DNA of 64,000 bases from Phycisphaeraceae bacterium D3-23 (GTDB taxonomy: Bacteria > Planctomycetota > Phycisphaerae > Phycisphaerales > Phycisphaeraceae), in the NCBI GenBank assembly GCA_039555135.1, contig CP114179.1, forward strand, positions 2,480,001 to 2,544,000. The letters run 5' to 3'. Positions 17,501-25,193 of the stretch are shown here, piece after piece. Below the pieces are notes generated by a model. That model saw nothing but the letters and a program-made list of their open reading frames with translations. It had not been told where the DNA came from and did no database searches. The translations under genes were made by a program, and so were the position numbers. Position 1 is the stretch's first letter, and every line of letters starts with the position of its first letter.

Positions 17501-18618
17501 CCTTCTTCTTTGACGGGTTCCACGACGATCTGGGCGCAGAAATCTTTGAGCCATTTGTTGGAGCCGATGGCTTCGTCGCTTTCAAACGACGTCGGGATCG
17601 TGTCGGGGGTGGTGCCCTTGTCGAGCAGGGTTTGCAGGCGTTGGCCGAAGACGGGATTCACGACCGGCGCGAAGTTGGCGCTGAAGTCGACCTCGACGTT
17701 GCACCGCTCGGCGATGCGCACGGTATTATCGACGGCCTCGGGCGTATCCTTGAACGCCTCGATCATCTGCTCGGGCGACTTCACGTACAGGTCGCGGGGG
17801 TAGTGCAGGCGGTCCTCGTCCTGCTTGATCTTGCCCATCGAGATGCAGCACAGCGTGTCGTGCGCGTCCCAGTCGTCGGCGGTCATGAAGTGCGCATCGT
17901 TATCGCACACCAGCGGGATGTCGAGCTCGGCCGCGAGCTGCTTGATGAACGGGTTGATCTCGTCTTGCAGCTTCTCTTCGTGGCGCTGCATCTCGAGGTA
18001 GAAGCGCGGCTCGCCTTGTTCGTTGACGCCGAAGGTTTCTTTGTGCCAGAGGGCTTCTTTTTTAGCGCGTTCGAAGTGGGTGGGGTCTTTTTCGCGGAGG
18101 TATTTGACCAGGTGGTAGGCGATCGATGAGCCCAGGTGGCCGTTGATCGCGATGAGTCCGTCGGCCCACTGGGTGAGCGTGCCCTTGTCCATGCGGGGCT
18201 TGAAGTAGAAGCCGTTGACAAACGCATCGGACGAGAGCTTGAGGAGGTTGGCCCAGCCCTTGTTGTTTTCGGCGAGGAGGACGAGGTGGAATCCGCCGTC
18301 GGAGACGCCGGTGAACTCGCGGTCGGTCCGGTCGCTGGTTCGTCCGCCGAGGTCGGGTGCGACGTAGGCCTCGATGCCGAGGATGGGCTTGACGTCCTGC
18401 GCCTTGGCGAGGTTGTAGAACTCGATCGCGCCGTGGAGGTTGCCGTGGTCGGTGACGGCGACGGCGTCCATGCCGATGGACTTGACGTGTTTGACCAGCC
18501 GGTCGAGGCGGTTGCCGCCGTCGAGCAGGGAGTATTGGCTGTGGAGGTGGAGGTGGACGAATTTCGACGTCAGCCTGGGCCGGGCGTCGTTGGTCGGGCT
18601 GGTGGTGGGGTCGGCCAT
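14524..18618 (-). CDS. dnaE: DNA polymerase III alpha subunit
   Basis: The 1364-aa replicative polymerase begins with a PHP domain (HLHLHSQYSLLDG, AVTDHGN). Next come the PolIII palm (the catalytic PDIDIDMCQDGRGD and GSGVGTMTGYV motifs), helix-hairpin-helix and OB-fold regions near the C-terminus (DLPAGAQVVVGGML). Length is somewhat above the usual 1150-1200 aa. Extra material includes two charged, low-complexity patches at about residues 365-395 and 1065-1085. Both patches contain perfect small palindromes in the DNA (17450-17467 and 15382-15403), in frame. The gene is followed by a GGGTGCCAC repeat and stands alone; no strong upstream ribosome site is seen (CCAAGG 6-11 nt before the ATG). 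Confidence 0.95.
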   Translation of the reverse strand: MADPTTSPTNDARPRLTSKFVHLHLHSQYSLLDGGNRLDRLVKHVKSIGMDAVAVTDHGNLHGAIEFYNLAKAQDVKPILGIEAYVAPDLGGRTSDRTDREFTGVSDGGFHLVLLAENNKGWANLLKLSSDAFVNGFYFKPRMDKGTLTQWADGLIAINGHLGSSIAYHLVKYLREKDPTHFERAKKEALWHKETFGVNEQGEPRFYLEMQRHEEKLQDEINPFIKQLAAELDIPLVCDNDAHFMTADDWDAHDTLCCISMGKIKQDEDRLHYPRDLYVKSPEQMIEAFKDTPEAVDNTVRIAERCNVEVDFSANFAPVVNPVFGQRLQTLLDKGTTPDTIPTSFESDEAIGSNKWLKDFCAQIVVEPVKEEGEKDEDENGSRPGDFSPHETPPDIDRDALELHCDLALRLLCEAGLVWRYGTQGITTEIRERLERELGILADKKISAYFIICWDFVNYGRQNDIPCNARGSGVGTMTGYVMGLSNACPVEYGLLFERFTDPDRSEYPDIDIDMCQDGRGDILKWVREKYGFVAQIITFGTLKARAAIRDVGRVLDMPLSEVDKVCKLVGDGLKTTLDSALEQEPDLKKLYDDSPMVRGVYDTARRLEGNARHAGVHAAGVIVATQPLDNICPLYKPPAQDDQIVTQWDGPTCEKVGLLKMDFLGLRTLSIIERAKLLISRDFSNKQVYAAVKPGKGSTQLEGADPDDPAYHPLDLERLKYDDPRVLKLFERGETAGVFQFESGGMRNLLMAMKPDRLNDLIAANALYRPGPMELIPNYNNRKHAREQVPKVHDIVDNLTSETYGIMVYQEQVMQVINQLGGIPLRQAYTIIKAISKKKEKTINAARADFVKGAKEINKVPEKVSTELFDLILKFAGYGFNKSHSTGYAIVAYQTAYLKTHFPLQYMAAVLTYESGNTDKVIEYIDECKKLLLPSGKRGVEVKPPDINLSQVAFSVVHDKDEPVTTNTGHIRFGMHAVKGVGEKAIQSIVDERDKNGPYIGLFDFCERADLKALNRATVEAIIKCGAFDSLHGIDSRAALCEALDSAMKAGQRAAADRASGQLNMFGQPVGGEGDSSPSEDGSQTKQQVPLPTTEPWPTAELLAYEKEVMGFYVSSHPLDEHRDAIARFGTASVADIDDLPAGAQVVVGGMLTRVRHTLVKNGRSAGQKMAMLTLEDHARKIDAVCFSDTFATSYMHLEMDEVVFLVGKVDRRREEPSIVVNKVVPVAQAAAQLTEQVKIVIHEKADTASRNGESRDQFTRLKELLRQSSMRGGGNAGVLFELHEAGDIVSLRVSGLRLNVDPNLVHSIETVLNNLDDRDAKCELMGPPKVNKRAALKQFGEVQSEGNLAFAMHDDGGQSIDRY
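15382..15403. repeat. Palindrome inside dnaE (C-terminal linker)
   Basis: CGAAGGCGA, TGAA loop, TCGCCTTCG: 9-nt perfect arms. It encodes the acidic Ser/Asp/Gly patch at about residues 1072-1079. Confidence 0.5.
17450..17467. repeat. Palindrome inside dnaE (after the PHP domain)
   Basis: TGGGGACT, 2-nt loop, AGTCCCCA: 8-nt perfect arms. It encodes part of a linker at about residues 384-390. The core resembles the stem-loop after der. Confidence 0.5.
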
Positions 18619-18878
18619 CCTTGGCGGTCTCTTGGTCGGAGGTGTCGGGCGGTGTGTCCGATCACACGCACGGGTCGATTATATCGCGGGGTTGGCGGGG
18701 CCCTGCCGATGCAGTGTAGGCCGGAGATACCCACCGTTTGGGCGACAGGTTCCCCCAGATTGACAGCGAAAAATCTAATCGAGGTGACGGCAGTTCGTGC
18801 TTGGCAATCCCCCAGAGTGACGCTAACATTAGGTATCTGAATCATTCCTTTCATCCCCGGGCTCGAATCGGAGAAACC

Positions 18879-19634
18879 ATGACAAAACGACTCGCATCGA
18901 CTGCTGTAGCCGCCTTGGCTATCACGGGGTTCGTGTGCGCGCCGGCCTGGGCCGGGACCCTCGAATCCGGCGCGCTGGCCGAGGGGCTCTACCAGCTCCA
19001 CAACCATCCGGACGGCGGGGCGGCACCGCCGCCCTACGGGCTCCGGCTTGATGAACTTGTCGATGTCGAAGACGACCACCACGACGTCTTCACCTTCGAT
19101 TTCGACCACGAGCTCTCCGACATGCGTATCGAAGTCGGGGCCGACTCCATCGACATCTTCGGCACGGTCTACGGCGGGCTCAACGAGGGCTCGGGCTACG
19201 GCGACGACTGGGTCGGGCTCTGGTCCGTCAGCTTTACCTACGCCTTCTACGATTTTGCGCCCGGCGACAACGACCGCTGGACGATCGGGCCCGACCCGGC
19301 CGATCACTGGGGCACGATCACGGCGCTCTTCGGCGACGAGACCGACTTCTGGCTGCAGGATGAAGCGGGCGACAACCCGTACAGCTTCCGCCTGGGCGAT
19401 GAGGACGACGACGCCGGCTACCGCGGGTTCGACGGCATCTCGGGCTGGGGCTGGCTCAACCACGCCCCGGTCGTCCACGACCCGCCGCGCAACGGCACGA
19501 GCGGGCCACCCGAAACCTTCCCGCACAGCTACGACTCGGACTGGGTCTTCGTCGTCGGCGAAGAGATCCCCGAGCCGGGCAGCGCAGCGCTGCTCGCGCT
19601 GGGCGGGTTGGCGTTGATGCGCCGGCGGCGCTGA
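18879..19634 (+). CDS. Secreted PEP-CTERM protein of unknown function
   Basis: The 251-aa protein has a signal peptide (MTKRLASTAVAALAITGF..., cleavage near AWAG). An acidic, Asp/Gly/Trp-rich body follows with no family I recognise, then IPEP plus a hydrophobic stretch plus RRRR. This is a PEP-CTERM signal for exosortase-mediated surface export. The start at 18879 is fixed by GGAG 6 nt upstream and by the signal peptide. The 260 nt upstream, back to dnaE, hold no clear element. Downstream are a GGGTGCCAC repeat and then a true terminator. Confidence 0.8.
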   Translation: MTKRLASTAVAALAITGFVCAPAWAGTLESGALAEGLYQLHNHPDGGAAPPPYGLRLDELVDVEDDHHDVFTFDFDHELSDMRIEVGADSIDIFGTVYGGLNEGSGYGDDWVGLWSVSFTYAFYDFAPGDNDRWTIGPDPADHWGTITALFGDETDFWLQDEAGDNPYSFRLGDEDDDAGYRGFDGISGWGWLNHAPVVHDPPRNGTSGPPETFPHSYDSDWVFVVGEEIPEPGSAALLALGGLALMRRRR

Positions 19635-19663
19635 TTCGCCATCGGGCTAAGGATGCGCGTTCC

Positions 19664-19766
19664 GGGTGCCACACAACTGGCCTGTCCGCAGGCCTGCGGT
19701 GTGCTGCGACGCCAACCGTTTTGTTGCGTCGCACACAGCAGCCCTGCGGGCAGTTGTGTGGCACCC
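19664..19766. repeat. GGGTGCCACACAACTG-ended inverted repeat
   Basis: A 103-bp unit with ends GGGTGCCACACAACTGG and CAGTTGTGTGGCACCC. Inner arms GGCCTGTCCGCAGGCCTG and GCAGCCCTGCGGGC are imperfect. Similar full units lie at 32706 and 53906, and a half unit at 38199. Confidence 0.7.
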
Positions 19767-19792
19767 AGAATGTACCATCAATACTATGACAC

Positions 19793-19819
19793 ACAGGGGC
19801 CTTCACCGGCCCCTGTTTT
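19793..19819 (+). terminator. Rho-independent terminator
   Basis: ACAGGGGCC, 6-nt loop, GGCCCCTGT, followed by TTTTC. It faces the plus strand, between the PEP-CTERM gene and the next gene. Confidence 0.75.
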
Positions 19820-19928
19820 CCTGCGCCCATGCCGGCACTCTTGATCCCGGTAACATGGCCCACGCCCGGCCGTCACGAACAGACAGCCGTTGACTGCCCG
19901 TCGATCAATACAACATTGGAGTGAACCG

Positions 19929-22547
19929 ATGTCCATCTCTTGTCGAGCCGCCCTGCTTGCCCTCGCCGTGTCCGCCTGTCTCGCGCCGCACAACGCGCGT
20001 GCTCAAGACCGCGAAGGCCCGCAGCTTGAGCCCGGCATCGCCGTCCGCATCTACGACGTCGGCGTCGATATGAGTGAGCTGCCCACGCTCCTGGACGACC
20101 AGCTTCCCAACGCGCACGAGGTCCGCGGCACGATCAACTACGGCAACGACGACTTCGCGGGCCACGAAAACCGCTTCCTCCTCCACGCCGATGGCGTCCT
20201 CCGCATCACGCGGGCCGGGGACTACACCTTCCGCCTCATCAGCGACGACGGCGCGGTCCTCACTATCGACGGCGACGTCGTCATCAACCACGACGGCATC
20301 CACCCGCCGACACCGAAGGATGCATCGGTCGAACTCGCGGCGGGCGACCACGCGCTCTCGATCCGCATGTTCGAGCAGGCCGGCGGGCAGGAGCTCCGCC
20401 TGCACTGGCGGTCGCCCGGCGCGGAAGGGTTTACACCCGTCCCCGCGAACGCGCTGTTCACCGAAGTACTCGACGATCGCCCCACCGCCGAGGGGCGCAA
20501 GCGTGTGCGCGTCAATGGCGTCGCCGTCCGCCCCGGCACCGGTGCGCCGCTCGACCGCGTCCACCCGAGCTGGCAGATCGAAAACCTTATGCCCGACGGG
20601 CTCGACCTCCGCTGCGGCGCGATCGCCATCCTCCCCGCCGGCCACCTCGCCGTCACCGAGTTCACCCCCGCGAACAACGGCGTCTTCCGCGACCGGTTCA
20701 ACGGCCGCGTCCTCATCCTCAAAGACATCGTCGGTAACGACAACGTCGATACCGCGAATATTGAGGTCGTCACGATCGACGAAGCGCTCCACGACCCCTG
20801 CGGCGCGCTCTGGCACGATGGCGCGCTCTACGTCTGCGACCGCGAAGCCCTCTACAAGTACACCGATGAGGACGGCGACGGCGTCCCCGAAAAACGCACG
20901 ACCTTCGCGTCGGGCTGGATCAGCGACAACTACCACCACTTCACCTTCGGCATCATCCACCACGACGGCTACTTCTACCTCGCGCTCTCGACCTCGATCT
21001 ACTTCAACAACCAGATCCAGTCCGACAACGTCCGCGGACGCATCGCCGGGCTCAATGGCCCCAACCCCGCAACACGCGGCTGCATGGTCAAGATCGACGA
21101 CACCACGGGCGACGTCACCTACACCGCCGGCGGCTTCCGCACCCCCAACGGCGTCGGCGTCGGGCCCGAGGGCATCCTCCTCGTCTCCGACAACCAGGGC
21201 GCATGGAACCCCGCCAACTCGCTCTACCACGTCCGGCCCGGACACTTCTACGGCCACTACAACAACACGAACGCGACCAGCGACTTCTTCCCCGACGGCG
21301 GCGTGCCGTCGCTCCACAGCGAACACGACCCCACGCCGCCCGCCGTGTACCTGCCGCAGGGCGAGTGCAGCAACTCGCCGACCAACCCGATCATGATCGA
21401 CGACGGCCCCTTCGCCGGGCAGATGCTGCTGGGCGAGCTCACCGGCGGGGGCATCCGCCGTGTGCAACTCGAGCAGGTCAACGGCACCTGGCAGGGCGCG
21501 GTGTTCCGCCACAGCCAGGGCTTCACCGCCGGCAACCAGCGCATTTTGTGGGGGCCCGACGGTTGTTTGTACGCCGCACAGATGGGCAGCGGCGGCAACT
21601 GGTCGTGGCGCGGCCGACAGTTTGGTCTGCAGCGCCTGCGCCCGACGGGTGAGACCGCGTTCGAGATCCACTCGGTCAGCGCGACGTATGATGGGTTTGT
21701 GGTCCGCTTCACTGAGCCCGTCGCGCAGGAACAGCTCGAAGACGCAAGCAACTACATGCTGAAGATGTGGGCCTACAACCCGACCGAGAACTACGGCGGG
21801 CCGAAGGTCGGGCAGCAGACGCTGCGCGTCGAAAGCGCTGCGGCGTCAGACGACCGTCTATCCGTGCGATTGGTCGTTCGGGGAGTCTTGGCGAACCACG
21901 TTGTGCATCTCCAAACCCCCGTCACCAGTGACCCCGGCGACGACCTCTGGTCCGGCGAGGCGTGGTACACGTTCCACCAGCGACCACTGCCCGACGACGA
22001 CCGGACCCAGTCGCTCTTCGACGGCGAAACCCTCGACGGCTGGCACGCACGGCCCGGCGGCGAGTGGACCGTCGAGGACGGCGTCATCGTCGGCCGATCC
22101 ACTGCCGACGAATCGCGCCACGGCCTGCTCGTCAGCGACGCCACCTACACCGACTTCGTCGTCGAGTTCGACTACCAAGTCCTCGAAGGCGACAGCGGCT
22201 TCTACTTCCGCAGCGAAGAACGCGACGACGCCGTCGGCATCGCCGGCTTCCAGGTCGAGGTTGACAACGTCGAGCCCGGCGGGCTCTACGAGACCTCCGG
22301 CCGGGCGTGGGTCATCAAGCCCACGCCCGAAGAAGCGCTCCGCTGGCAACGCCCGGGCGAGTGGAACCACGTCCGACTGTACTGCGACAACAGCATCGTC
22401 AAGGTCGAGGTCAACGGTATCGTAACGGCTTCACTCGTTGACCCCGACGGCCGCACCGAAGGCCACTTCGCCCTCCAACTCCACGGCGGCCAAGACATGC
22501 ACGTGCGGTATCGCGACATCCGCATCGTGGAATCGGTCGGAGAATGA
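19929..22547 (+). CDS. Secreted PA14 / beta-propeller / DUF1080 multidomain protein
   Basis: The 872-aa protein has a signal peptide (cleavage near ARAQ). A PA14 carbohydrate-binding domain (about 30-170) follows, with the FRLISDDGAVLTIDGDVVINHDG core. Next is a PQQ/auracyanin-like propeller common in planctomycetes (about 200-590; FRTPNGVGVGPEGILLVSDNQG, HFYGH, GQMLLGELTGGG). A C-terminal DUF1080 concanavalin-like domain (about 700-872) shows SLFDGETLDGWH, FRSEERD and PGEWNHVRLYC. It likely binds or degrades polysaccharide outside the cell (inference). The ATG at 19929 has GGAG 7 nt upstream. The TGA stop overlaps the first base of a long inverted repeat at 22546. Confidence 0.82.
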   Translation: MSISCRAALLALAVSACLAPHNARAQDREGPQLEPGIAVRIYDVGVDMSELPTLLDDQLPNAHEVRGTINYGNDDFAGHENRFLLHADGVLRITRAGDYTFRLISDDGAVLTIDGDVVINHDGIHPPTPKDASVELAAGDHALSIRMFEQAGGQELRLHWRSPGAEGFTPVPANALFTEVLDDRPTAEGRKRVRVNGVAVRPGTGAPLDRVHPSWQIENLMPDGLDLRCGAIAILPAGHLAVTEFTPANNGVFRDRFNGRVLILKDIVGNDNVDTANIEVVTIDEALHDPCGALWHDGALYVCDREALYKYTDEDGDGVPEKRTTFASGWISDNYHHFTFGIIHHDGYFYLALSTSIYFNNQIQSDNVRGRIAGLNGPNPATRGCMVKIDDTTGDVTYTAGGFRTPNGVGVGPEGILLVSDNQGAWNPANSLYHVRPGHFYGHYNNTNATSDFFPDGGVPSLHSEHDPTPPAVYLPQGECSNSPTNPIMIDDGPFAGQMLLGELTGGGIRRVQLEQVNGTWQGAVFRHSQGFTAGNQRILWGPDGCLYAAQMGSGGNWSWRGRQFGLQRLRPTGETAFEIHSVSATYDGFVVRFTEPVAQEQLEDASNYMLKMWAYNPTENYGGPKVGQQTLRVESAAASDDRLSVRLVVRGVLANHVVHLQTPVTSDPGDDLWSGEAWYTFHQRPLPDDDRTQSLFDGETLDGWHARPGGEWTVEDGVIVGRSTADESRHGLLVSDATYTDFVVEFDYQVLEGDSGFYFRSEERDDAVGIAGFQVEVDNVEPGGLYETSGRAWVIKPTPEEALRWQRPGEWNHVRLYCDNSIVKVEVNGIVTASLVDPDGRTEGHFALQLHGGQDMHVRYRDIRIVESVGE

Positions 22548-22709
22548 ACCGCAGAGGCGCGGAGAGCGCAGAGGAAGGCAGAGGGAGAAGTAGCCACAGA
22601 TTTCACAGATAACACAGATTCTGATTCAGAAAATCTGTGTTGATCTGTGAAATCTGTGGCTACTCTTCTGATTGCCTTCCTTCGTGCCCTTCGCGCCTTC
22701 GTGGTTCAA
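22546..22709. repeat. Long composite inverted repeat between convergent genes
   Basis: Outer imperfect arms GAACCGCAGAGGCGCGG... and ...CGCGCCTTCGTGGTTC enclose a near-perfect inner palindrome (22587-22620 against 22630-22663) built of CCACAGATTTCACAGAT blocks. Its left end overlaps the stop codon of the preceding gene. It could fold as a very stable hairpin and end both transcripts. Confidence 0.65.
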
Positions 22710-22721
22710 CACCTCTCCCAC

Positions 22722-23264
22722 TCACCCCAGCTTCGGCGCGGCCGGGAAGTCCGAGTCGGTGTCGATCACGTGGTTCACATAGTTGGTGAAGATGTTGAGC
22801 ACGACCTGCCCGACGACTTCGAGGATCGTCGCCTCGCTCAGGCCCGCATCTTTTGCGGCGGCGAACTGGTCGTCGGTGATGTGGCCCTGCTTTTCCAGCA
22901 CGGCCGCGGCGAGGGTGAGGATGGCCTGGGCGTTTGCGTCGTCGCTGGCCTTGGCCTGGCGGGCTTCGAGGGTCTGGTCGGCCGAGAGCCCGTTCATCTT
23001 GCCGATGACGGTGTGGGCGTCGACGCAGTAGTGGCAGCCGTTGACCTCGCCGGCCAATAGCGCGATGCGCTCCTGGTCTTTCATTGAGATCGACCCGCCC
23101 GCCATCGCCTGCTTGAGGCCGAGCAGCCCCGCGAGCGTGGTCGGGGCATGGCCCATCGTGGCGTAGAGGTTGGGCACCTTGCCGACCTTCTTCTTGATCC
23201 CGTCGAACAAGGTCGCGGCCTGTCCTTGGGCGTCGTCGGCGGCGAGTGGGGTGATGCGTGGCAT
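22722..23264 (-). CDS. Carboxymuconolactone decarboxylase / AhpD-like protein
   Basis: The 180-aa protein has a CMD fold with the AhpD-type redox motif CHYC preceded by Gly and followed by VDAHT (Cys77, Cys80, His84). It probably acts as an alkylhydroperoxidase-type reductase. The ATG at 23264 has a strong AAGGAG 8 nt upstream, so this start is very likely used. The same frame is open upstream through an Abi-like domain without any stop, so a longer fused product is also possible (see the next entry). Confidence 0.85.
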   Translation of the reverse strand: MPRITPLAADDAQGQAATLFDGIKKKVGKVPNLYATMGHAPTTLAGLLGLKQAMAGGSISMKDQERIALLAGEVNGCHYCVDAHTVIGKMNGLSADQTLEARQAKASDDANAQAILTLAAAVLEKQGHITDDQFAAAKDAGLSEATILEVVGQVVLNIFTNYVNHVIDTDSDFPAAPKLG

Positions 23265-23963
23265 GGTGGGCTCCTTCTTGGTGCTGTGTACTTGAGGTTG
23301 GTACAGAGAAACGACGTGCGATCTTGCCTGTCTTAGCCCTTGAGCATAGACAATCGGATACCGATCTACCTGATCTAGCATTGACAGTATGTCCCGACTG
23401 ACCCAACCGATCACCGTTCTACTTTCGCTATGGTGATGCCCGGGGTTGCTATGTAGGATTCTTTCATGATGAAACACGCGGTTCCTGAATCGCCGTATCG
23501 GGTCCAGCGTCTGCCGGATGTGGGGCACATTGCGGGATGAAGGAGGGCTGTGCGGGAATGCATTCTTTAGTAAACCGCGCCAGGATCGGTCCATGTGGCT
23601 CTGAAACATCGAAGTCCAGAACCCAAAACTCAACTCAGCAACCATGCCCCCGGCACTTAGTGGGCGCCCACTTCTCTCGAGCTCAGTTTTTGCATTTTTG
23701 ACGCAGTCGAGCTGGAATGCATTCAACGGCAACTGTGTTCCATCGAACCACATTGATCCATGCCGAGCAGTCATGGCGCGATGGATCGCATTGCGGATAC
23801 CGACCTCGAGCAAGTTGAGTGCAGGGTACAATGACTCGCATAAACATATATTCCACAAGTATTTAGATGCGATATCGGAGTGGCTGTCTCCTGGAGCCAT
23901 GTAGATCCTAACCCGATCACGGGAAAGATCCTGCTGAAATTTGTCAAAGTCGGCTGTTTCCAT
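22722..23963 (-). CDS. Abi/HEPN-like domain read in frame into the CMD protein
   Basis: From an ATG at 23963, 233 residues resemble the Abi_2-type abortive-infection family: KYLWNICLCESLYPALNLLEVGIRNAIHR, WFDG, MVAELSFGFWTSMF and IRRFRNRVFHHE. RNRVFHH fits the HEPN R-x4-6-H nuclease motif. The frame then runs into the CMD protein with no stop, giving 413 aa in total. Either the Abi stop codon was lost or this is a fusion. Codon use and GC of 23300-23960 are visibly lower than the neighbours, which suggests transfer. Genuine Abi function is not shown. The ribosome site at 23963 is weak. If only the Abi part is meant, it covers 23265-23963. Confidence 0.6.
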   Translation of the reverse strand: METADFDKFQQDLSRDRVRIYMAPGDSHSDIASKYLWNICLCESLYPALNLLEVGIRNAIHRAMTARHGSMWFDGTQLPLNAFQLDCVKNAKTELERSGRPLSAGGMVAELSFGFWTSMFQSHMDRSWRGLLKNAFPHSPPSSRNVPHIRQTLDPIRRFRNRVFHHERILHSNPGHHHSESRTVIGWVSRDILSMLDQVDRYPIVYAQGLRQARSHVVSLYQPQVHSTKKEPTMPRITPLAADDAQGQAATLFDGIKKKVGKVPNLYATMGHAPTTLAGLLGLKQAMAGGSISMKDQERIALLAGEVNGCHYCVDAHTVIGKMNGLSADQTLEARQAKASDDANAQAILTLAAAVLEKQGHITDDQFAAAKDAGLSEATILEVVGQVVLNIFTNYVNHVIDTDSDFPAAPKLG

Positions 23964-24057
23964 CACCGATTCTCTGTAGTAGAATATGGACGTGAGCCCC
24001 GGTGCCCCTCTCCCGCCCTTGAGCGGTGAAGCGCCCGGGGCATTGCCCGCAACGGCT

Positions 24058-24089
24058 ATGCCAGCGTACCTCAAGGGGTACGCTGGCAT
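24058..24089. terminator. Perfect hairpin after the methyltransferase gene
   Basis: Arms ATGCCAGCGTACC / GGTACGCTGGCAT (13 nt) with a 6-nt loop. On the plus strand a TTTTTA run follows, although the adjacent gene ends from the other side (stop at 24092). It probably separates the methyltransferase and Abi-like transcripts. Confidence 0.65.
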
Positions 24090-24091
24090 TT

Positions 24092-25123
24092 TTACTCTGT
24101 TTTCTTCCGCCCCGCGCGTTTCCCGGCCTTGGTCACGACCTTCTCGTCCTTGCGGGCGTCGGGGTTGTGGATGCGTTCCAGCGCGCGCTTGCGGTAGTCG
24201 GCGCTCATCTCGCAGCCCAGCCAGTCCCGGCCGAGCTTGTTCGCGACGGCGAGGGTCGTCCCGCTGCCGGCGAAGGGGTCGAACACGAGGTCGCCTTCGT
24301 TCGACGAGCAGCGCACGATCCGTTCCAAGAGCGCCTCGGGCAGTTGGCACGGGTGCCACTGCTCGCGCTCCTTGAACGTCCCGGCCAAGCGCGATTGGTA
24401 CCATGTGTCCCACCCGACATCGAACGCGCCTTCCTCGGCCGCCTGCTGGGGCCGTGTGTGCCAGTCTTCCATCGCGGGGAACTTCAAGACCCACGTGTCG
24501 TCGGGCAGCTTGCCCTTGGGGTTTTGGCGCGCGTCGTTGTACGTCGTCATCCGGGCGGAGGGCACGGCGACCTCGTCGTAGTTAAACGTGAAGGGCGGGT
24601 TCTTCGTGATGTTGCTCTTGGGCTTGCCGGTCTTGACGTTGAGCGCCGCGCTGCCGACGCAGTAAAAAAGATGCGCGTGGCTGCGGTTGAACTTGGCCTT
24701 GCAGCGTTGGCCAAACGTGTAGTGCCAGATGATCCAGTTGCGGAAGAGGAGCTTGCCTTGTTTCTGCAAGTCCTTGAGGTGCATGCGTGTCTCGGCGGCG
24801 TACTCGTCGCCGATGAGGATGTACATCGACCCGCTGGGCTTGAGCAGGCGTGTCGCGCCGTTGATCCAGTCCTTGGTCCATTCGATGTACTTGTCGCAGT
24901 CGAGTGTGTCCTGGTACTGGTCGTACTTGAAGCCGATGTTGTAGGGCGGGTCGGCGAAGACGAGGTCGACGCTGTCGGCGGGCCAGTCGGCCATGGTCTG
25001 GATGCAGTCGCCGCGGACGATGTCGTTGCGCGGGATGGGCGATGTTTCGGCGGTTTTTGCCGCCATGGCCGAACCTTTCGCCGTGCGGGGGCGTTTCGTT
25101 TTGGGGGCGGGGGATGGGCTCAT
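24092..25123 (-). CDS. Solitary DNA methyltransferase (beta-type, N6-adenine or N4-cytosine)
   Basis: The 343-aa enzyme has motif IV DPPYN (residues 58-62) before motif I FDPFAGSGTT (about residue 295), the order of beta-class N4/N6 amino-methyltransferases. In between lie IEWTKDWINGATRLLKPSGS and LFRNWIIWHYTFGQ, and a Lys-rich tail ends the protein. DPPY is seen with both adenine and cytosine targets, so the recognised base is unclear. No restriction endonuclease or S subunit is adjacent, so it is likely an orphan epigenetic enzyme. The start at 25123 follows TACAAT by 10 nt. An internal ATG at 25066 is a possible alternative. Confidence 0.85.
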   Translation of the reverse strand: MSPSPAPKTKRPRTAKGSAMAAKTAETSPIPRNDIVRGDCIQTMADWPADSVDLVFADPPYNIGFKYDQYQDTLDCDKYIEWTKDWINGATRLLKPSGSMYILIGDEYAAETRMHLKDLQKQGKLLFRNWIIWHYTFGQRCKAKFNRSHAHLFYCVGSAALNVKTGKPKSNITKNPPFTFNYDEVAVPSARMTTYNDARQNPKGKLPDDTWVLKFPAMEDWHTRPQQAAEEGAFDVGWDTWYQSRLAGTFKEREQWHPCQLPEALLERIVRCSSNEGDLVFDPFAGSGTTLAVANKLGRDWLGCEMSADYRKRALERIHNPDARKDEKVVTKAGKRAGRKKTE

Positions 25124-25133
25124 GGGGGCCGAG

Positions 25134-25139
25134 ATTGTA
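25134..25139 (-). promoter_or_regulatory. -10 hexamer TACAAT for the methyltransferase gene
   Basis: It reads TACAAT on the minus strand, 10 nt before the ATG, with no ribosome site. The 15-nt string including this box is identical to that before the Coa1-like gene. Confidence 0.45.
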
Positions 25140-25193
25140 GCAGGCGCTTGGCCCGGGCGCTGGGTATGATGGATGGGCCACGAAGGAGTCGCC

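Noticed and set aside
16240-18129. A 629-codon open frame antisense to dnaE
   Set aside because: The composition (Val/Gly/Asp/Glu repeats) is typical of the antisense frame of a GC-rich gene; dnaE motifs on the other strand are unequivocal.
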